Part shown: positions 22,621 through 35,213 of the stretch, piece after piece
Layout of the letters: every line of letters starts with the position of its first letter
How positions within the stretch are numbered: position 1 is the stretch's first letter
DNA from: Apoda limacodes
Lineage: Eukaryota; Arthropoda; Insecta; Lepidoptera; Limacodidae
DNA: 64,000 nucleotides
Reading direction: 5' to 3'
Assembly: GCA_946406115.1 (NCBI GenBank)
Contig: OX291542.1
Span: 4,116,959-4,180,958, forward strand
Notes under the pieces: generated by a model
What the model was told of the DNA's origin: nothing
Databases searched by the model: none
What the model saw: the letters and a program-made list of their open reading frames with translations, nothing else
Position numbers and translations under genes: made by a program

Positions 22621-22917
22621 CCGGGAGTGCCGGCAGATGTGAAAACCTTAACACACGATTCGCGCTTAACATTCAAATATGTTACAAGACAACTCATACG
22701 TTATATTTAATTGTACAAAACCAATGTCCTTAACACACAATTCGCGCTTAACACTCAAATATGTTACAAGACATGTCTTTGACATTGTCAAGAAATAATA
22801 ATGTTTGTTTATTTACTTTTTTGACGTAGTATATTTGACATCTCAATCTGTCATAGAATTAAAATCCCATATCCAACCTCCCTGTACTACTCATAATCGC
22901 CATATACTAGAAATAAT
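22621..22917 (-). repeat. Repeat, inverted partner of 13389-13688
   Basis: The reverse complement matches 13389-13688 almost throughout, including CTTGACAATGTCAAAGACAT, GTTAAGCGCGAATTGTGTG twice, and AGTATATGGCGA. It is flanked by LINE sequence on the left and another repeat on the right. Confidence 0.65.
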
Positions 22918-23598
22918 TATGAGCAGTTAGCAGCTAGTCTACACGCATACGTCTAGTCGCACGCACACAAACACCGTGCCGAAGCCTGCCGAACTGAAAC
23001 GCCGTTACACGATTGCTAGGTTTTTTCATAACGGAATTTCTTGATTCGGTCGCCGCGCTCAGAGCCCGCGATAAAAGCTATGCAATAGCTTAAAAAGAGA
23101 AGTATGAAAGTAGGGAGACATAAATATAAATTTTTGTTTCTTATATCATATAGACTGAAAATTATTGATAATTAGTATCAACAAAGTAATAACAAAGTAA
23201 TGTATGAAAGTGTGGCTATAACTATGATGCTATAGCACGGCGTGGGTAGGCAACGGCGGCGGGTACGTGATACCTAGCGCTCATAAGCATGACCGTCCCG
23301 GTGCAGTTGTCTCTCGAAAGCCACTTAAAAAGTCATGATTCTTACTTATTTATAAGGGCATTTATTACGTACTCATTTTTATTTATATTCACTAGAATAA
23401 AAACTATTTTCTTTTCAAAATTATGATACTTAATTGTTTATCCTTTGTAAATTCTCTGTTAGTTCATTTTGGTTAAGTTGTAAAAACTAAATACCAATAG
23501 ACTTTTAGGGAATATTTACTTAACCGACATAGGTAGGTTTGTAAAGAATAAATATTCACAAAATTTACGAAAGTAATAAGTTTATTATATTATTATTT
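22918..23598. repeat. Mosaic of short interspersed repeats
   Basis: CGGAATTTCTTGATTCGGTC and AGCTATGCAATAGCTT near 23030-23095 are typical of a lepidopteran SINE/MITE-like repeat. A block of about 60 bp at 23125-23195 (TTTCTTATATCATATAGACTG) repeats 22205-22265 in the same orientation. No coding sequence. Confidence 0.5.
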
Positions 23599-24118
23599 TT
23601 AATACTACTACTACGCCTTATCTACGTTGCTTCGTAGCGCCAGTCGACACCGCTACGATTGCGTAGCTGCCTACGTCGTGGGTATCTTCTCTTTCACCCT
23701 TCTGGGTGTTGAGGTGCGGGTGTCGGGGGAGGGGAATTTACCTCCCACCATGACCCGGGCAGAAGCTCAGGGGTGCTGAACACCCCCGGCGAAAATGAAA
23801 GGAAGCCTTCTTATCAGGCCCCTTGATGGTGGTTGAATTTTGACAATGAGAATGAAAATAATAAAATAGAAATCAAAATGAAAGTAGAAATAAAGACGTG
23901 GTAAGCGCATACAATAAAAACAAAAGAATAAAAACAAAAACAAAAACGAGCAAAACAAAAAAGAAAATAAAATAAAAGCAAAATAAAAATAAAAACGAAA
24001 AAGAAAACAAAGCAAAAAACAAACTAAAAATAAAAATAAAAATGAACTAAAAATCGAAGGTGGAGTGTAAGGAAAAGGAAGGAGGTGGGTGAGTGGGTAA
24101 GTGGGTGAATAAGTAAAA

Positions 24119-27100
24119 TTATTCACCTCTGGGAATGAGCTCTCGGGGAAGAGGACGTCCTTCAGGAGTGCGGGCGTGTAGTGGGGCGATGCCCCTAAGG
24201 TGTTGATGGTGGCTGTTATCAGCGCGATCGAAGAGGTGTTTGGACAAACCAGAGATGAACTCTGGGAGTGATTCGGTTTTGGTGTCACTAGCGATGGTGG
24301 AGTTACGGACGTAGCGGCCGGCGCCGGTTATTATTCTCAGCGACTTATTTTGGACAACCCGGAGCTTATGTTTGCTGGATGAAGATAGAAGTCCGTAACA
24401 GGCAGGGGCTGCGTAGGTCAGTCTCGACCGAATGTACAGTTTGTACAGGCGAATTTTAGTTTTGAGAGGCAAGTCAGAGGAAAGTATCGGTCTAAGCGCC
24501 GCCCGTGCTGCGACCGCGCGTGCTGACACATGGTCAAGCATTTTGCGCATGCGCAAGGGGCGGTCTATAACGCAACCAAGGTACTTTACACTGGGTTGCC
24601 ACTCAATGACTTGGCCTCGAAACACAAGTTTTGGTGGGAGGAATCTTTGTTGGCCGGTCAAAATTGCAGTTGTTTTGCTGGCGTTTACGGCTATTCTCCA
24701 CTTGTCGAGCCAGCCGGGAAAAGTGTCCAATAGACGCTGCATTTTCTTGGCTGCTAATTTTGCTTTGCGGGAGGAGGACATGTAGGCGCTGTCGTCCGCG
24801 TAGAGCGCTAGGTGTACGTCTTCAACACCTTCAGCTAAACCGGAATCACTGAGAGTGGGGATGTCGTTAGTGAAGAGCGCGTAGAGCAGAGGCATTAGGC
24901 AGCTGCCTTGTGGTACCCCTGCTTTAATGGGTTTGTTTGCTGAGTGTTTGTTCTCGACCGAGACATAGAAGCTACGTTTGTCCAGAAACGAAGCTATTAC
25001 TCGACCGAGCATATGCGGGAGATCCGTGTCCAGCAGCTTGTACAGTAGTCCTTCGTGCCAAACCCGGTCGAAGGCCTTCTCCATATCGAGAAATACACCG
25101 ACCGTGCGCCTGCCCTTGTCTAGCTCGAAGATGGAGCACGCGCACAAGCTGCAGGGTAGTGCTATGACTGTCCCTAAAACCAAACTGTTCAGGCCTAAGC
25201 TGGATATGGGAAGATATCCTATGTATTAGTAGGCGTTCGAACAGCTTAGCTAGGTTAGACAGCAAAGTGATCGGCCGGTAATGTTCTGGGCGGTGACGGT
25301 CTTTCCCTGGTTTCGGGAGAACAATGACTTTTCCGGTCTTCCAGGTAGATGGGAAATGTCCAGAGCGCAATATCCCATTAAAGATCCGGGTGAGTGCCAC
25401 CAGACCCTTCCTTGGCAGCGTAATAATCGCCGTGTTTGGAATCTCGTCGGGGCCAGGTGATTTACGTTTATTAAGTTTGGTGGCCTCTTTTCTCACCTTT
25501 TTGGGCGAGATGAAGTAATCACCTCTGAGTGGTGGGGTTGGGGCCGCGAGAAATTGCTCTACGCGATCTATTACTCCTAGCGTGTGCAGTGGGTTGGTAA
25601 TGGGGTTCGGTTTAAACTGGTCCTCGAAGTGCTCGGCCAGTAGTTCCGCGCGTTCTGCGGCGTGGTAATGGCGGATGCCGGAGGAGTCAATCAAGGGGCA
25701 AATGGGGGGGGGGGGTGTTTTCGATACTTGGCGGGCCAAACGAAATAAGGCAGCATCGTCATCGCTAGCCTTAAAGATTGTGTTGTCCCACGCAAGTTTG
25801 CGAAATTGGGCAAGTTCCGCTTGTAAGTCTTTACTTATTTTATTTAGTTCACCCTTCAAAACTGGGCAACGAGTTTGGCACCACAGCTTTCGAAGCTCCC
25901 TCTTTTTGTTGAGTTTGTCACGCAGGTGCGCGAGAAGCAATTGTTTGCCTGAGGCAGTGGTTGAGGACCTCGTGGACTCTTTAAGGGCCTGCGTTAACGC
26001 AGTCGTAAATGTTACGACGGCTTCCTCTACCTCAGACGGAGTTGAGATGCCACCTGGCGGCAATTTATAAGTGAGCATTGAATTGTGAAATTTTGCCCAG
26101 TCTGTAGTTTTAGTAGGGGGCGGGGGGGATTTCCCACTAGCTGACACTCCGAGGACCAAAAGGATCGGCAAATGCTGAGTGTCGGTGTCGTGGAGGACTT
26201 CCAATGCAATTGTCCAATTGATGTTGTGTGCTAATGTAATGTCAAGTACGTCAGGGATTTGCCTATCTGCAGCGGGGTAGTGGGTAGGAGCACCTGGACC
26301 GATGACTAAGTAGTTTTTATTCTCAGCATCTGCTTTTAGTTCACGACCCGATTTGGTTGAAATTCGTGAACCCCATTGTTGGTGTTTGGCGTTTAGATCG
26401 CCTAAGATTAAGGTGGGTATGTCGTCACAAAAAATGTTTTCTATGTCGATTGGAACAAAGGGGGCTAGTGGTGGCTTGTATGCGGCGAAGACTTTAAGCT
26501 CAGTATTGCCAGTCTTAAGTTTTACACCTATAGACCGAGTAGATGTAAAAAGGGGAAGGGGTAATAGTTCATGAACAAGGTCACGACGGACTAGTACTGC
26601 CGTTCCCCTATAGGCCATATTAGAGGGAGAGATTTCATCTCGCCTATAGGTGAAGAAATTTGGAATGCGGAGCTCATTCTCACCTCGGAGTTTCGTTTCG
26701 CCCAGTAACACAATGTGTACATCGTGTTCCTGGACTAACGTTCTGAGGGCGGCTGTCTTGCCGATTATGCCCCCAGGGTTCGAATACACAATTCTCAATT
26801 TAAGGCTCTGTGAGGCCCCATTAAATTCCCACGTGAGAATTGTGGTGAGTTGCGCTAGCCCATTGAAAAGGGCTGGCAATGGGTTGTGTCCGGCTGCGAT
26901 GGCCTCTATAGCCGAGTTTTATGCCGCTATAGCGGCCCTGGCTATGTTTAATGCACAAGGTGCAAAAGGCGGAGGTCCCTGTATGATTGGGTTGGCAGTT
27001 GGGCGGTTAGGCGGCCGGCTGTTTGCTGCGTGTATGGATGGGGCCGGTTTTTGCACTGGTTTGGGGGGATGCTGGGGGTCTGCGAATTGCGATGGTGGCA

Positions 27101-27137
27101 TATATGTCACAGTTGGGGGGAGAGAGCTGGATTTCAT
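24119..27137 (-). pseudogene. Jockey-type ORF2: endonuclease plus reverse transcriptase
   Basis: ORF2 begins at about 27137 and shares its frame with the end of ORF1. It meets a stop at 26919, then is open from 26879 to 24972. The endonuclease runs from LRIVYSNPGG, with the acid residue in LLGETKL, then LILGDLNAKHQQWGSR and HLPILL; the aspartate usually found before that histidine is not present. RT follows, with KRKSPGPDEIPN and HYRPITLLSNLAKLFERL. A frameshift near 25170 moves the reading to 25183-24119, with FLDMEKAFDRVWHEGL (motif A), GVPQGS (motif B) and LYADDSAYM (catalytic YADD). The C-terminal end follows the usual RLTYAAPACYGL thumb region. This enzyme nicks the target and copies its RNA at the nick; two lesions separate the domains here. 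Confidence 0.9.
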
Positions 27138-27188
27138 AGTAGCATTATTGGTGGTGGGGGCTGAAGGACCTGGTATTGCCGGTAATGG

Positions 27189-28890
27189 TTACGGCAGGGG
27201 TTGTGCGTTTGGCGGTTGGGTTTTTGGCTTCCGTTTGCGCTTTCTCCTCCCGAGCGCCTGGGATCTTTCGGTTGGAGGGTAGGCGGGGGGAATTAGATTT
27301 GAACCTGCCGTTTGATCGTAGTCCTGGGGACCGATTTGCTGCAGGGGGGTAGGTTGAGGAGGGGGTTGGTTAATAGCCCGTTGCGGGTCCTTACGTGGCA
27401 GTGGAGGGGGTAATGCCACGCCCTTTTTCCTGGCCTCTCGTCTGAAAAAGGGGCATGCACGGTTGTTAGCCGTATGCGCCTGCTTACAGTTAGCACATTT
27501 GAGCGCTACTGTATTGCGGTCGCATTCGGCTGCCGGGTGTTCGCCGCCGCAACGAACGCACTTAATTGGCCGGTGACAATTTGCTGAGGCGCGGCCGAAA
27601 GCCTGGCACCTATGGCACTGAGCTGGACCTGGACGGGTGCGCCACGCCTCGATAGAGATGCCCGGCATGCTCAGCATCTCATTGGTCGCTTATAGGGTTT
27701 GGAGGTCGGCTATAGGGTGCCTGTTTTGTAGTTGCGCGTAGTATATTACATTAGGGCGACCTCGTACCGCAGGGATTTGGCGGATATGCGAGATGGAAAA
27801 ATTGGCCGAAGCAAGCTCCTCCGCAATCTAGTCCAAAGAGGTGTCCTGCGGTAGCCCTTTGATTGCGATTTTTTGGGGACGATCGCTGTCTAAACTGTAA
27901 CAGTACCAGGATACTGTGTTGTCCAGTTTAGACAGCTCGTCGATGTACGCCGCTATCACCCTATATTCGTCGGGCGATTTTGGGAAAAAACGCACTCCTT
28001 TGCCGAATGGGCGGGCATTAGGTGCATGGCCTAATAAAGAGTGCAGTTTTTTGAGGTGCGTAGTCCACTGCGGCAGCGTTTCCACAGTAATAGGTGGGTA
28101 CCTGTTTTTTGTATTCAGCGGGAGCGGGGGGGGCCGTATGCACATTCGCGCTATTAGTAGGCTGGGCGTTTTGTATTAGGGGGGCCGGTTTCGGCGAAGA
28201 AGAAATAGTGGCCTGTGCGTAAGACACTGCCGAGGTTGATGGTGCGGCCGGCATAGGAGGATTGATCTCCATTTCTACCGGTTGCGGAGAGTTTTTACGG
28301 GCCACTGTGGTTGTCTCGGTTAAAGCCGGCGTAGGCAATGTCTGCGATTGTTGCCAATCAGCAACGGCATTTCTTGCTACCTGGCGTGCGCGCTCGGAGG
28401 GGTCTTTAGTAGGGCTAAGTGAAAAGGGTCTCACCTCTCTGTTCCTTGTCCTAGGGTCCCTTCGGGGCAGGGGGATGGAGGGGAGATTTGCGTTCATGGG
28501 CGCTGACATAGGGGTCTGTGTTACGTCTTGGCTGTTGTCCTTTGACGATTACGACTTAGACTGCGACTTTTGGTCGCGATGAGGGGGTGTGTCCTGAATG
28601 GGTGACAGTAGGGACGGTAGAGTGGGGAGGTCTTCATCCCTAAAAAGTTCGTCGCCGGACACAGAGGCCATGTACACCGACGACACTGAGGTGGCTGGGG
28701 TCATAGATGACCTAGTTGGGGGTCTGGACGGGGGAAACGCGACGTTGAATGGCCTATTATCGGCCGAAATCTCACCCGTAAAAAGGTTGCGCGCCACTAC
28801 GGCGGCGGAGGGCTGAGAACGTAGCCAAACGCCACGTTTGCGTACGCCTCCTCTGCGTACCGGTGGGGGAGCTGCTACGGGGGGCGGCAT
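27189..28890 (-). pseudogene. Jockey-type ORF1 (gag-like, three CCHC zinc knuckles)
   Basis: The start at 28890 reads MPPPVAAPPPVRRGG. The protein continues in pieces, 28890-28549, 28509-28018, 28145-27828 and 27677-27189, so at least three frameshifts are present. The last piece carries three knuckles: CHRCQAFGRASANCHRP, CVRCGGEHPAAEC and CANCKQAHTANNRAC. They are followed by a proline-rich, basic tail. Jockey-clade ORF1 products bind element RNA in the cytoplasm and help its import. It lies directly upstream of ORF2 in the same orientation. Confidence 0.85.
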
Positions 28891-29323
28891 TACTTATAAT
28901 TATAAAAACTACACTAAAAACATACTTGGTCGGTGACCAGACAAACCAGACAGCGGTGGGGGGGCCCCGGAGGGCCCGCCCTTGAGCAACTGACGACCTG
29001 TGCGATCCGCGGCAAAACAAAATTGCCGAGCAAAATAAAATAAATACGCTTACCAATGTCGTCGAAAAGCCGCTGAAAAAGCGGCAACCGTCTAACTTTA
29101 GGCTGCACAAGCGTAGGCGCAGACACGCTGAACAAAACAAGCCCCTATACAATTTCGTCCGTGCACGTCCGCCGAAACAGAAAATAATCTCTTGAAGCAC
29201 ATACACAATTTTTCACTATGGAGATAATATACACTATGGAGAATGATTTACTTGGCGGCGGGCTGGGCTTGGCTGCCTACTTGAGCCCGATTGCTACGGC
29301 CTGCCAGTGAGCTACACGCTATA

Positions 29324-30222
29324 GTAATGCCTCTAAAGCGAACACCGCCGCAGCTAACAATGATAGTTGAAACCGTTCCGACACAACACAATGAGCCTGA
29401 ACCTGACCTTTCTGATACCCCCATTAATATTACAAAAAGAAATGCAAATAAACGCATGCGTCCAGAAAGTGGTGAACAGTCAATAATTTCTCCTCAAAGC
29501 GACTCAATTATGTCTATGTTTGTGGCCCAAAATAAAAAATTGGAAACTATGATGGACTATATGCGAGGAATTAAAGACCAGATTGGGGATGTACAAAAGT
29601 CAGTGGAATTTATGTCAACAAAATACGACGAGCTCCTGACAAAATTAAATACATTGGAGGACGAACGTAAAACAGATCGGAAACTTATCAAATTTCTTGA
29701 AAATAGAGTAGAAACCCTCGAAAGTCACAACCGTCAAACCTGTATTGAGATCAGAAATTGATCAACTACAAAAGGTGAAACGAAGAATGACTTGCTGAAC
29801 ATTGTTAAACAAACCGGTGTAGCCATATCGGTTCCTATTGATAAGTATGACATTAAAAACATATATCGTATGAATTCGAACTATCAGGAAAACAAAACAA
29901 TAGTGGCAAAGTTTATCAGTATATCGAAGAAAGAAGAAGTTTTGGATGCTGTCAAAAGTTTAACAAAATTAATAAGGACAACAAGCTAAACACCAAACAC
30001 TTGTGTATAGAAGGGCCTGATAAACCAGTATATATATCAGACAGCCTTACGCCAAGGAATAAAAAACTTTATCAATGGCACGAGAACACGCAAAAAAAAA
30101 ACAATATGCATACTGTTGGACGTCCAACGGAACAGTGTTTCTACGTAAGGCTGAAGGCCAACCAGCGCTGCGCATTAGATATGGATAACGACGAAATAGA
30201 TATGGATAAATTAACTAAATGA
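29324..30222 (+). pseudogene. LINE ORF1 of the FP25K-like type
   Basis: The start is MPLKRTPPQLTM. After a disordered, charged N terminus comes a coiled coil (about residues 60-140, with heptad-spaced L, I and M), then IEIRN, where a frameshift occurs at 29760. The reading goes on at 29792-29989 and, after another shift, to CIEGPDKPVYISDSLTPRNK, ending in a third frame with a CWTSNGTVFLRK stretch. This order of coiled coil, RNA-binding-like centre and conserved C-terminal block is that of lepidopteran LINE ORF1 proteins related to the baculovirus FP25K family. ORF1 proteins coat the element RNA. There are three or more frame breaks. Confidence 0.75.
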
Positions 30223-30807
30223 CTATCTTTTCTCTTTTTCCAATATTGAATACTATCGTGGCTGTTATATTGTGTTAATTTAACTTATTTAATATTTTTT
30301 TCTTTTATCTTAGTTTCTAATAACTCCTATATGTTACTTTTGTTAAATTTTTCGAATTGTAAAAATAATGAGATAAACTTATTGTATTACAATATCTCTG
30401 AACCAGCACACATTACGTTCCACCACACAGGCTGCATCTATACATAAACTATCTAAATACACACATAGATCGTACTAATATTACAAACAATATATAAAAA
30501 AACACAAGCTAGGACTAGTACTTTAAAACATTTATACATATCGTCCTATCTCACAAACCGCAACTCATATATAGTACATACATACTCGAAATGGAAGTCT
30601 GTCTGCTATATAACCAAGGATCAACTTGAAAAAAATGTTTACCTACTAAATGATGCATTTAATAATATATATCGCTTAACGGAGATGATATGCTTTGACA
30701 ATCGCCAACCTGTGACCTTTAAACTGGTACGATTTGTTTTTATCTATAAAATTCAATCGTTTAAATGAAGCCATTATTTCGGATATTGATCAAAGTGGCA
30801 GTATATC

Positions 30808-31834
30808 ATGAACATACGTGGCAGTCCCATCGACTACCAGTTCACTAATAAGTACTGCAAAAACGACAAGAAACTATGCATTATCTCTGTAAAAATAAGA
30901 AGCATCAATCGTAACCTAGACAGATTTCTCACGTTTGTTATGGACCTCAATATACCTATTGACCTAATAGTATTGACAGAATGCTGGATTAATGACAAGT
31001 TTACTCCACCATCTCTATAGGTTTAGTAAAATCACTACGAAAGCGTGACAAATTGTACAAAAGAGTAACTAAGGCACCAGAGGATGAAATGCTGTATCGG
31101 GAATATATCAATTATAGGAACGTTTGTAACAAAATAGTAAAAGATGCTAAAAAGAACTATTATAAGCAGTCACTAGAGAAGTCAAAAAGTGATATTAAAC
31201 AGACATGGAAGACAATTAAAGAATTATGTAATCTGAATAAAACTAAAGACCCTTGCGCTAAACTTCTACAGCTTAAAAATAGCCCCACTGCCTCATTAAA
31301 TGAAACTAATACATATTTTACAAATGTTGGCAAAGATCTTGCTGGTCTAATACGTAATGGGCTGGGAGTTAGTAATGAAGATTTGGCGCGTAACGTAAAA
31401 GCAGTGAAAACTCCCACAAACTCGATGATGTTCACCCCTACTGATGCCACAGAAATACGAAATGTTATTCTAACCCTAAGAACTGCTAGTGCCCCAGGTT
31501 GTGACAAAATAACGGCGAGCTTTTTAAAGACTTTTTGTAATTACTTGGCTGAGCCCATAGCGTATCTTTGTAACTTGAGTTTGAGTTCTGGAATTTTCCC
31601 AGACCAATTCAAAACTGCTGTTGTCTGCCCAATCTACAAAGCGGGCGATAGGGGCCAGCCAAGCAATTACAGACCTATTTTGCTACTCTCAACCATTTCC
31701 AAAGTGCTCGAGAAACTAGTGAACAAGAGGTTAACAAACTACCTAGAGAAGTCCAAGCTTATTAACAACAATCAGTATGGTTTTAGGCAAGGAAGGTCTA
31801 TAGAATATGCTGTACTCAAACTAACCTCTATGAT
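30808..31834 (+). pseudogene. LINE ORF2, first part (endonuclease stub plus RT fingers)
   Basis: 30808-31018 reads a start of the endonuclease, with NIPIDLIVLTECWI holding the catalytic Glu. It then jumps, through a deletion of most of the endonuclease, to the linker at 31053 (LYREYINYRNVCNKIVK). RT motifs follow: TASAPGCDKITASFL, YKAGD...SNYRPILLLSTISK and NQYGFRQGRS. Reading stops at 31834, where the nested element begins; codons after it belong to the insert. Confidence 0.8.
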
Positions 31835-32271
31835 TTTTTCCCTGTGGCAACCCATGAAGTAACAGCTGACCAAAAGTTGTCGTAATTTTATTTAATTGTT
31901 TTTCAGTAAATTGTACCTTTTTAATATAAATTCACGCAAAACATTACAAATAACTAGTTATATATTTAGAATAATGGTTTAAATGTACATAAATAAGTGC
32001 GAGATAACATTTTTTTTTTCAAGTGTTACTGCGATCCATCCGTTATAAAGTTCAAATTTTTCAATCATATTTTGTATATTATTTAGTTGTGATTGTGAGT
32101 TTTACTATTATTTATCAGTATTGTATTCATAAAAGATCACAGTTATTAGGCAAAGAAACCAATTAAGAAGCAAATTGTCAACAAACCATCTCTTTCGTTA
32201 CGCTGTCAAGCTATTCCTTGGTAAGTTTTAACCTCTCTCTTTTGTATTTATTACGCTCAAACAGCCTTAAA

Positions 32272-32574
32272 ATGATGACTCGCAAGGCATCTGCTCGCCA
32301 GGAAGAGTCCAAACTTCAACTGGCTTTGCAGGAACTTAAGATTTCCAAGGAAAAGTGTGATCAGCTATACAGTGAAAGGGATGATAACGAAAGAGAACTC
32401 TTAGAAATATTAAACAAAAATAGTAGCCTCCGCAATGAGTTGTCAGTGTTGCACACTCAATATGGTACTGTCCTAGAAGAGCGGGACCAATTTCAGAAAA
32501 TTGTAGAAACGTTTGACAGCTGTAGTGAGGAGTATGTGGTGGCCCTTAATAAGATCTCATTAAATACTCATTAA
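32272..32574 (+). pseudogene. Truncated ORF1 of nested LINE (coiled coil)
   Basis: MMTRKASARQEESKLQLALQ and the following 80 residues form a long acidic/basic coiled coil (heptads of L, I and V). It then ends after about 100 codons at the deletion junction. The C-terminal RNA-binding part of ORF1 is gone. Confidence 0.65.
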
Positions 32575-32582
32575 GCACCAGA

Positions 32583-34939
32583 TTGCTTGCCTTATTTCAG
32601 TCTTTTAATTTAAATAATTTGTTTTGTGAACCAACTAGAATTGCTGTATCCAGTGCCACTTGCATCGACAATATATTTACTGACATAAAACCAATTCAAA
32701 AATCAATTATAAGCAATCTAGAGTCAGATCATTGTGGACAGTTAGTGGTTTTAGAAAGAAAGAATAGTATTAGTAAAAAGGAAATTAAATTTATACCAAT
32801 AACAACTAAACGGGTTGAATCATTTAAATCTAACTTAATGCATAAACTTCCAGATTTGCTTTATAATGGCAACCCAAATGATATGTACAATACTGTTCTT
32901 GACACTATTACTACAGAGTATAATAAAATATTTACTGCAAAAAAGAAACTTATTTCCAGTCGCTTTAGTTTTAGTGAATGGGCTACCCCAGGTATTCATA
33001 AAAGTAGGCGTAAACTGTATGAATTATATAAAGAAAAAACATATAATAATAGCCAAATATTTAGGGAATATTTAAAAAAATACTCAAAAACCTTTAAAAA
33101 GGTCAGTCTTGTTGCAAAAGCAATTCACCTCAGACATAAAGTAAAAACTTCAACAAATAAAATAAAAACTACATGGAACATAATAAATAATGAAACTGGT
33201 AAAGCTAGGAATTCTTGTCAGGACTTTGAGTTGATTGTAGATGATGCTAGTTTTAAAACAAATTCTGAGGTAGCAGTTGCCTTTGAACAGTTTTTTAGGA
33301 ATATCCCATTCAAAACAACTGAACATCTAAACTCAAGTCCAATCTTAGCAGAAAAATTATTAAAAGCTAGTGTTCCTGAATGTAACGTTCCCTTTGTATT
33401 TAAAAACATTAGTCCTACAGATATCATTAATACATTTAAAACATTAGAAATTAAAAACACCACAGACCTTTGGGGACTTTCTGTAAAAACTATAAATTCA
33501 ATTATTCATGTTATAGCACAACCCTTAGCCATTATATTTAATAGTTGTGTTGATAGTGGTGTGTTTCCTGATGAGATGAAACTTAGCAAAGTTATACCTC
33601 TTTTTAAATCAGGTAGTTCAACAGATCCTAATAATTTTCGGCCTATTTCAATACTACCTATACTCAGTAAAGTTTTTGAAAAAATCATACTTTGTCAAAT
33701 GTTAAGCCATTTCTGTATTAATGAGCTACTTAGTAGTAAACAGTTTGGCTTTATGAAAGGCCGTTCCACAACCGATGCAGGAGTGTATTAAAAAATATAT
33801 ATAACGCCTGGGAGGATTCGCATGACGCCCTTGGAGTGTTTTGTGATTTATCTAAGGCATTTGACTGTGTTCAACATGAAAATCTCATCAGGAAGCTACA
33901 TCACTATGGTATTAGAGGCAAAGCTCTCGACCTTTTGACATCCTATATGAGTAGGAGAGTACAGAAAATAGATGTCAACGGTGAAAGATCTCCGGGATCA
34001 GCAGTCACTATAGGAGTCCCTCAGGGCTCAATTTTAGGTCCTTTTCTATTTCTTATTTACATTAACGATCTCCCATATAATGTAAAAAACCATGACATTG
34101 TCTTATTTGCTGATGACACCTCTTTGCTTTTTAAAGTTAAGAGACGACAGACATGTTATAATGAATTAAATGATGCCCTTTCTAAAATTGTAAATTGGTT
34201 TAACGCTAATAATTTGTTACTTAATGAAAAAAAAACCAAATGTGTTAAATTTACATTACCAAATGTTAGTCAGAGACAGACATGTATTAATATTAATGGC
34301 GAGCAATTAGAACTTGTTTATTCAACAGTCTTTCTTGGCATAACGCTGGACTCCAAACTTCAATGGGGTCCTCATATTCATAACCTAGCCAAAAAACTTA
34401 GCTCTGCTGTGTATGTGATCAAGAAAATAAGACAATTGACCGATGTCGACACTGCAAAAATAGTATATTTTAGCTATTTCCATAGTTTAATGACATATGG
34501 CATCCTATTGTGGGGTAGCGCTGCTGATGTAAATACAATATTTTTGTTACAAAAAAGGGCAATTCGTGCTATTTATAAATTAGGATCTAGGATATCTCTG
34601 AGGGATAGGTTTAGGGAAGTAAAAATTTTAACTTTAGTGTCGCAGTACATATATGAAAATCTTTTATATGTACATAAAAATATCAATAGTTTCAGCAAGA
34701 AAAGTGACGTTCACAAAGTAAATACTAGAAGTAAAAATAAGCTGTTGGTGCATGATACACGTCTACACAAAATAAGTAACTCTTTTATGGGGCAATGTAT
34801 ACACTTTTACAACAAAGTTCCCAATAAAATTCAAAATCTATCAATAAGTAAATTTAAATCTTTTATCAAGCAGGTACTTTGTAAAAAGGCATATTACAAT
34901 ATTTCAGACTATGTTAATGATAAAAATCCTTGGGACTGA
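32583..34939 (+). pseudogene. ORF2 of nested LINE: end of endonuclease plus full RT
   Basis: It opens in the C-terminal part of the endonuclease (CIDNIFTD, then ESDHCGQLVVL with the SDH catalytic pair). It passes through the linker to RT: NFRPISILPILSKVFEKI, KQFGFMKGRSTTDAG, a frameshift near 33792, CDLSKAFDCVQHENL (motif A), GVPQGSILGPFLFLIYINDLP (motif B, written to its 20th residue as ...INDL), and VLFADDTSLLF (motif C, FADD). The thumb region includes YGILLWGSA, and the stop is at 34937-34939. A single frameshift separates two otherwise open halves of about 400 and 367 codons. Confidence 0.88.
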
Positions 34940-35213
34940 TGATGCTCAATTACAGGATGCATAGGTATCATAAAATTGTATGACTAAAAATCTTTTATTT
35001 AAAACATTAATTGTATTTTAGTTTATTTAAGTGTTTTTAAAAGAGTAACTATCGAGTTTCTTGCCGGATTCTTCTCGGTAGAAATCAACAACATTGTGAA
35101 CCGGCGGGAAGGTGGGAGGGTTCAAAAAATAATATTTTATAACTTTGACGATTCAAAAGTGATTGTAAAATCCTTATTTGAATAAACCATTTTGACTTTG
35201 ACTTTGACTTTGA

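Larger units (their letters stand above)
23599..29205 (-). mobile_element. Near full-length Jockey-type LINE with ORF1 and ORF2
   Basis: On the minus strand, in order: 5' UTR (about 29205-28891), ORF1 with zinc knuckles (28890-27189), ORF2 with endonuclease and reverse transcriptase (27137-24119), a T-rich 3' UTR (24060-23870) and an AATA-rich 3' tail near 23600. The G+C content of the coding part is far above its surroundings, which marks it as a separate unit. Frameshifts and stops in both ORFs show it is no longer autonomous, but the damage is light and the insertion is fairly young. Its 5' end abuts, head to head, the start of the LINE at 29210. Confidence 0.85.
31835..35213 (+). mobile_element. 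Nested CR1/Jockey-superfamily LINE with TTTGAC-repeat tail
   Basis: It lies inside the RT gene of the surrounding LINE. The left boundary follows CTCTATGAT and the right boundary precedes CACAAAG; TGAT is present at both edges (31831-31834 and 35211-35214), so any target duplication is at most 4 bp. The element has a 5' UTR, the start of ORF1, most of ORF2, a 3' UTR and a tail of TTTGAC repeats (35190-35212). An internal deletion fuses ORF1 to the end of the endonuclease. Its coding parts are less decayed than those of the host LINE. Confidence 0.85.

Noticed and set aside
23767..24288. 173-codon Phe-rich minus-strand frame resembling a membrane protein
   Set aside because: It is the T-rich 3' UTR of the Jockey element; the Phe/Leu run comes from T homopolymers, not from a membrane protein.
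26650..27282. 210-codon plus-strand frame opposite the Jockey element
   Set aside because: It is the antisense of the GC-rich ORF1/ORF2 junction of that element, with low-complexity Gly/Ala composition.
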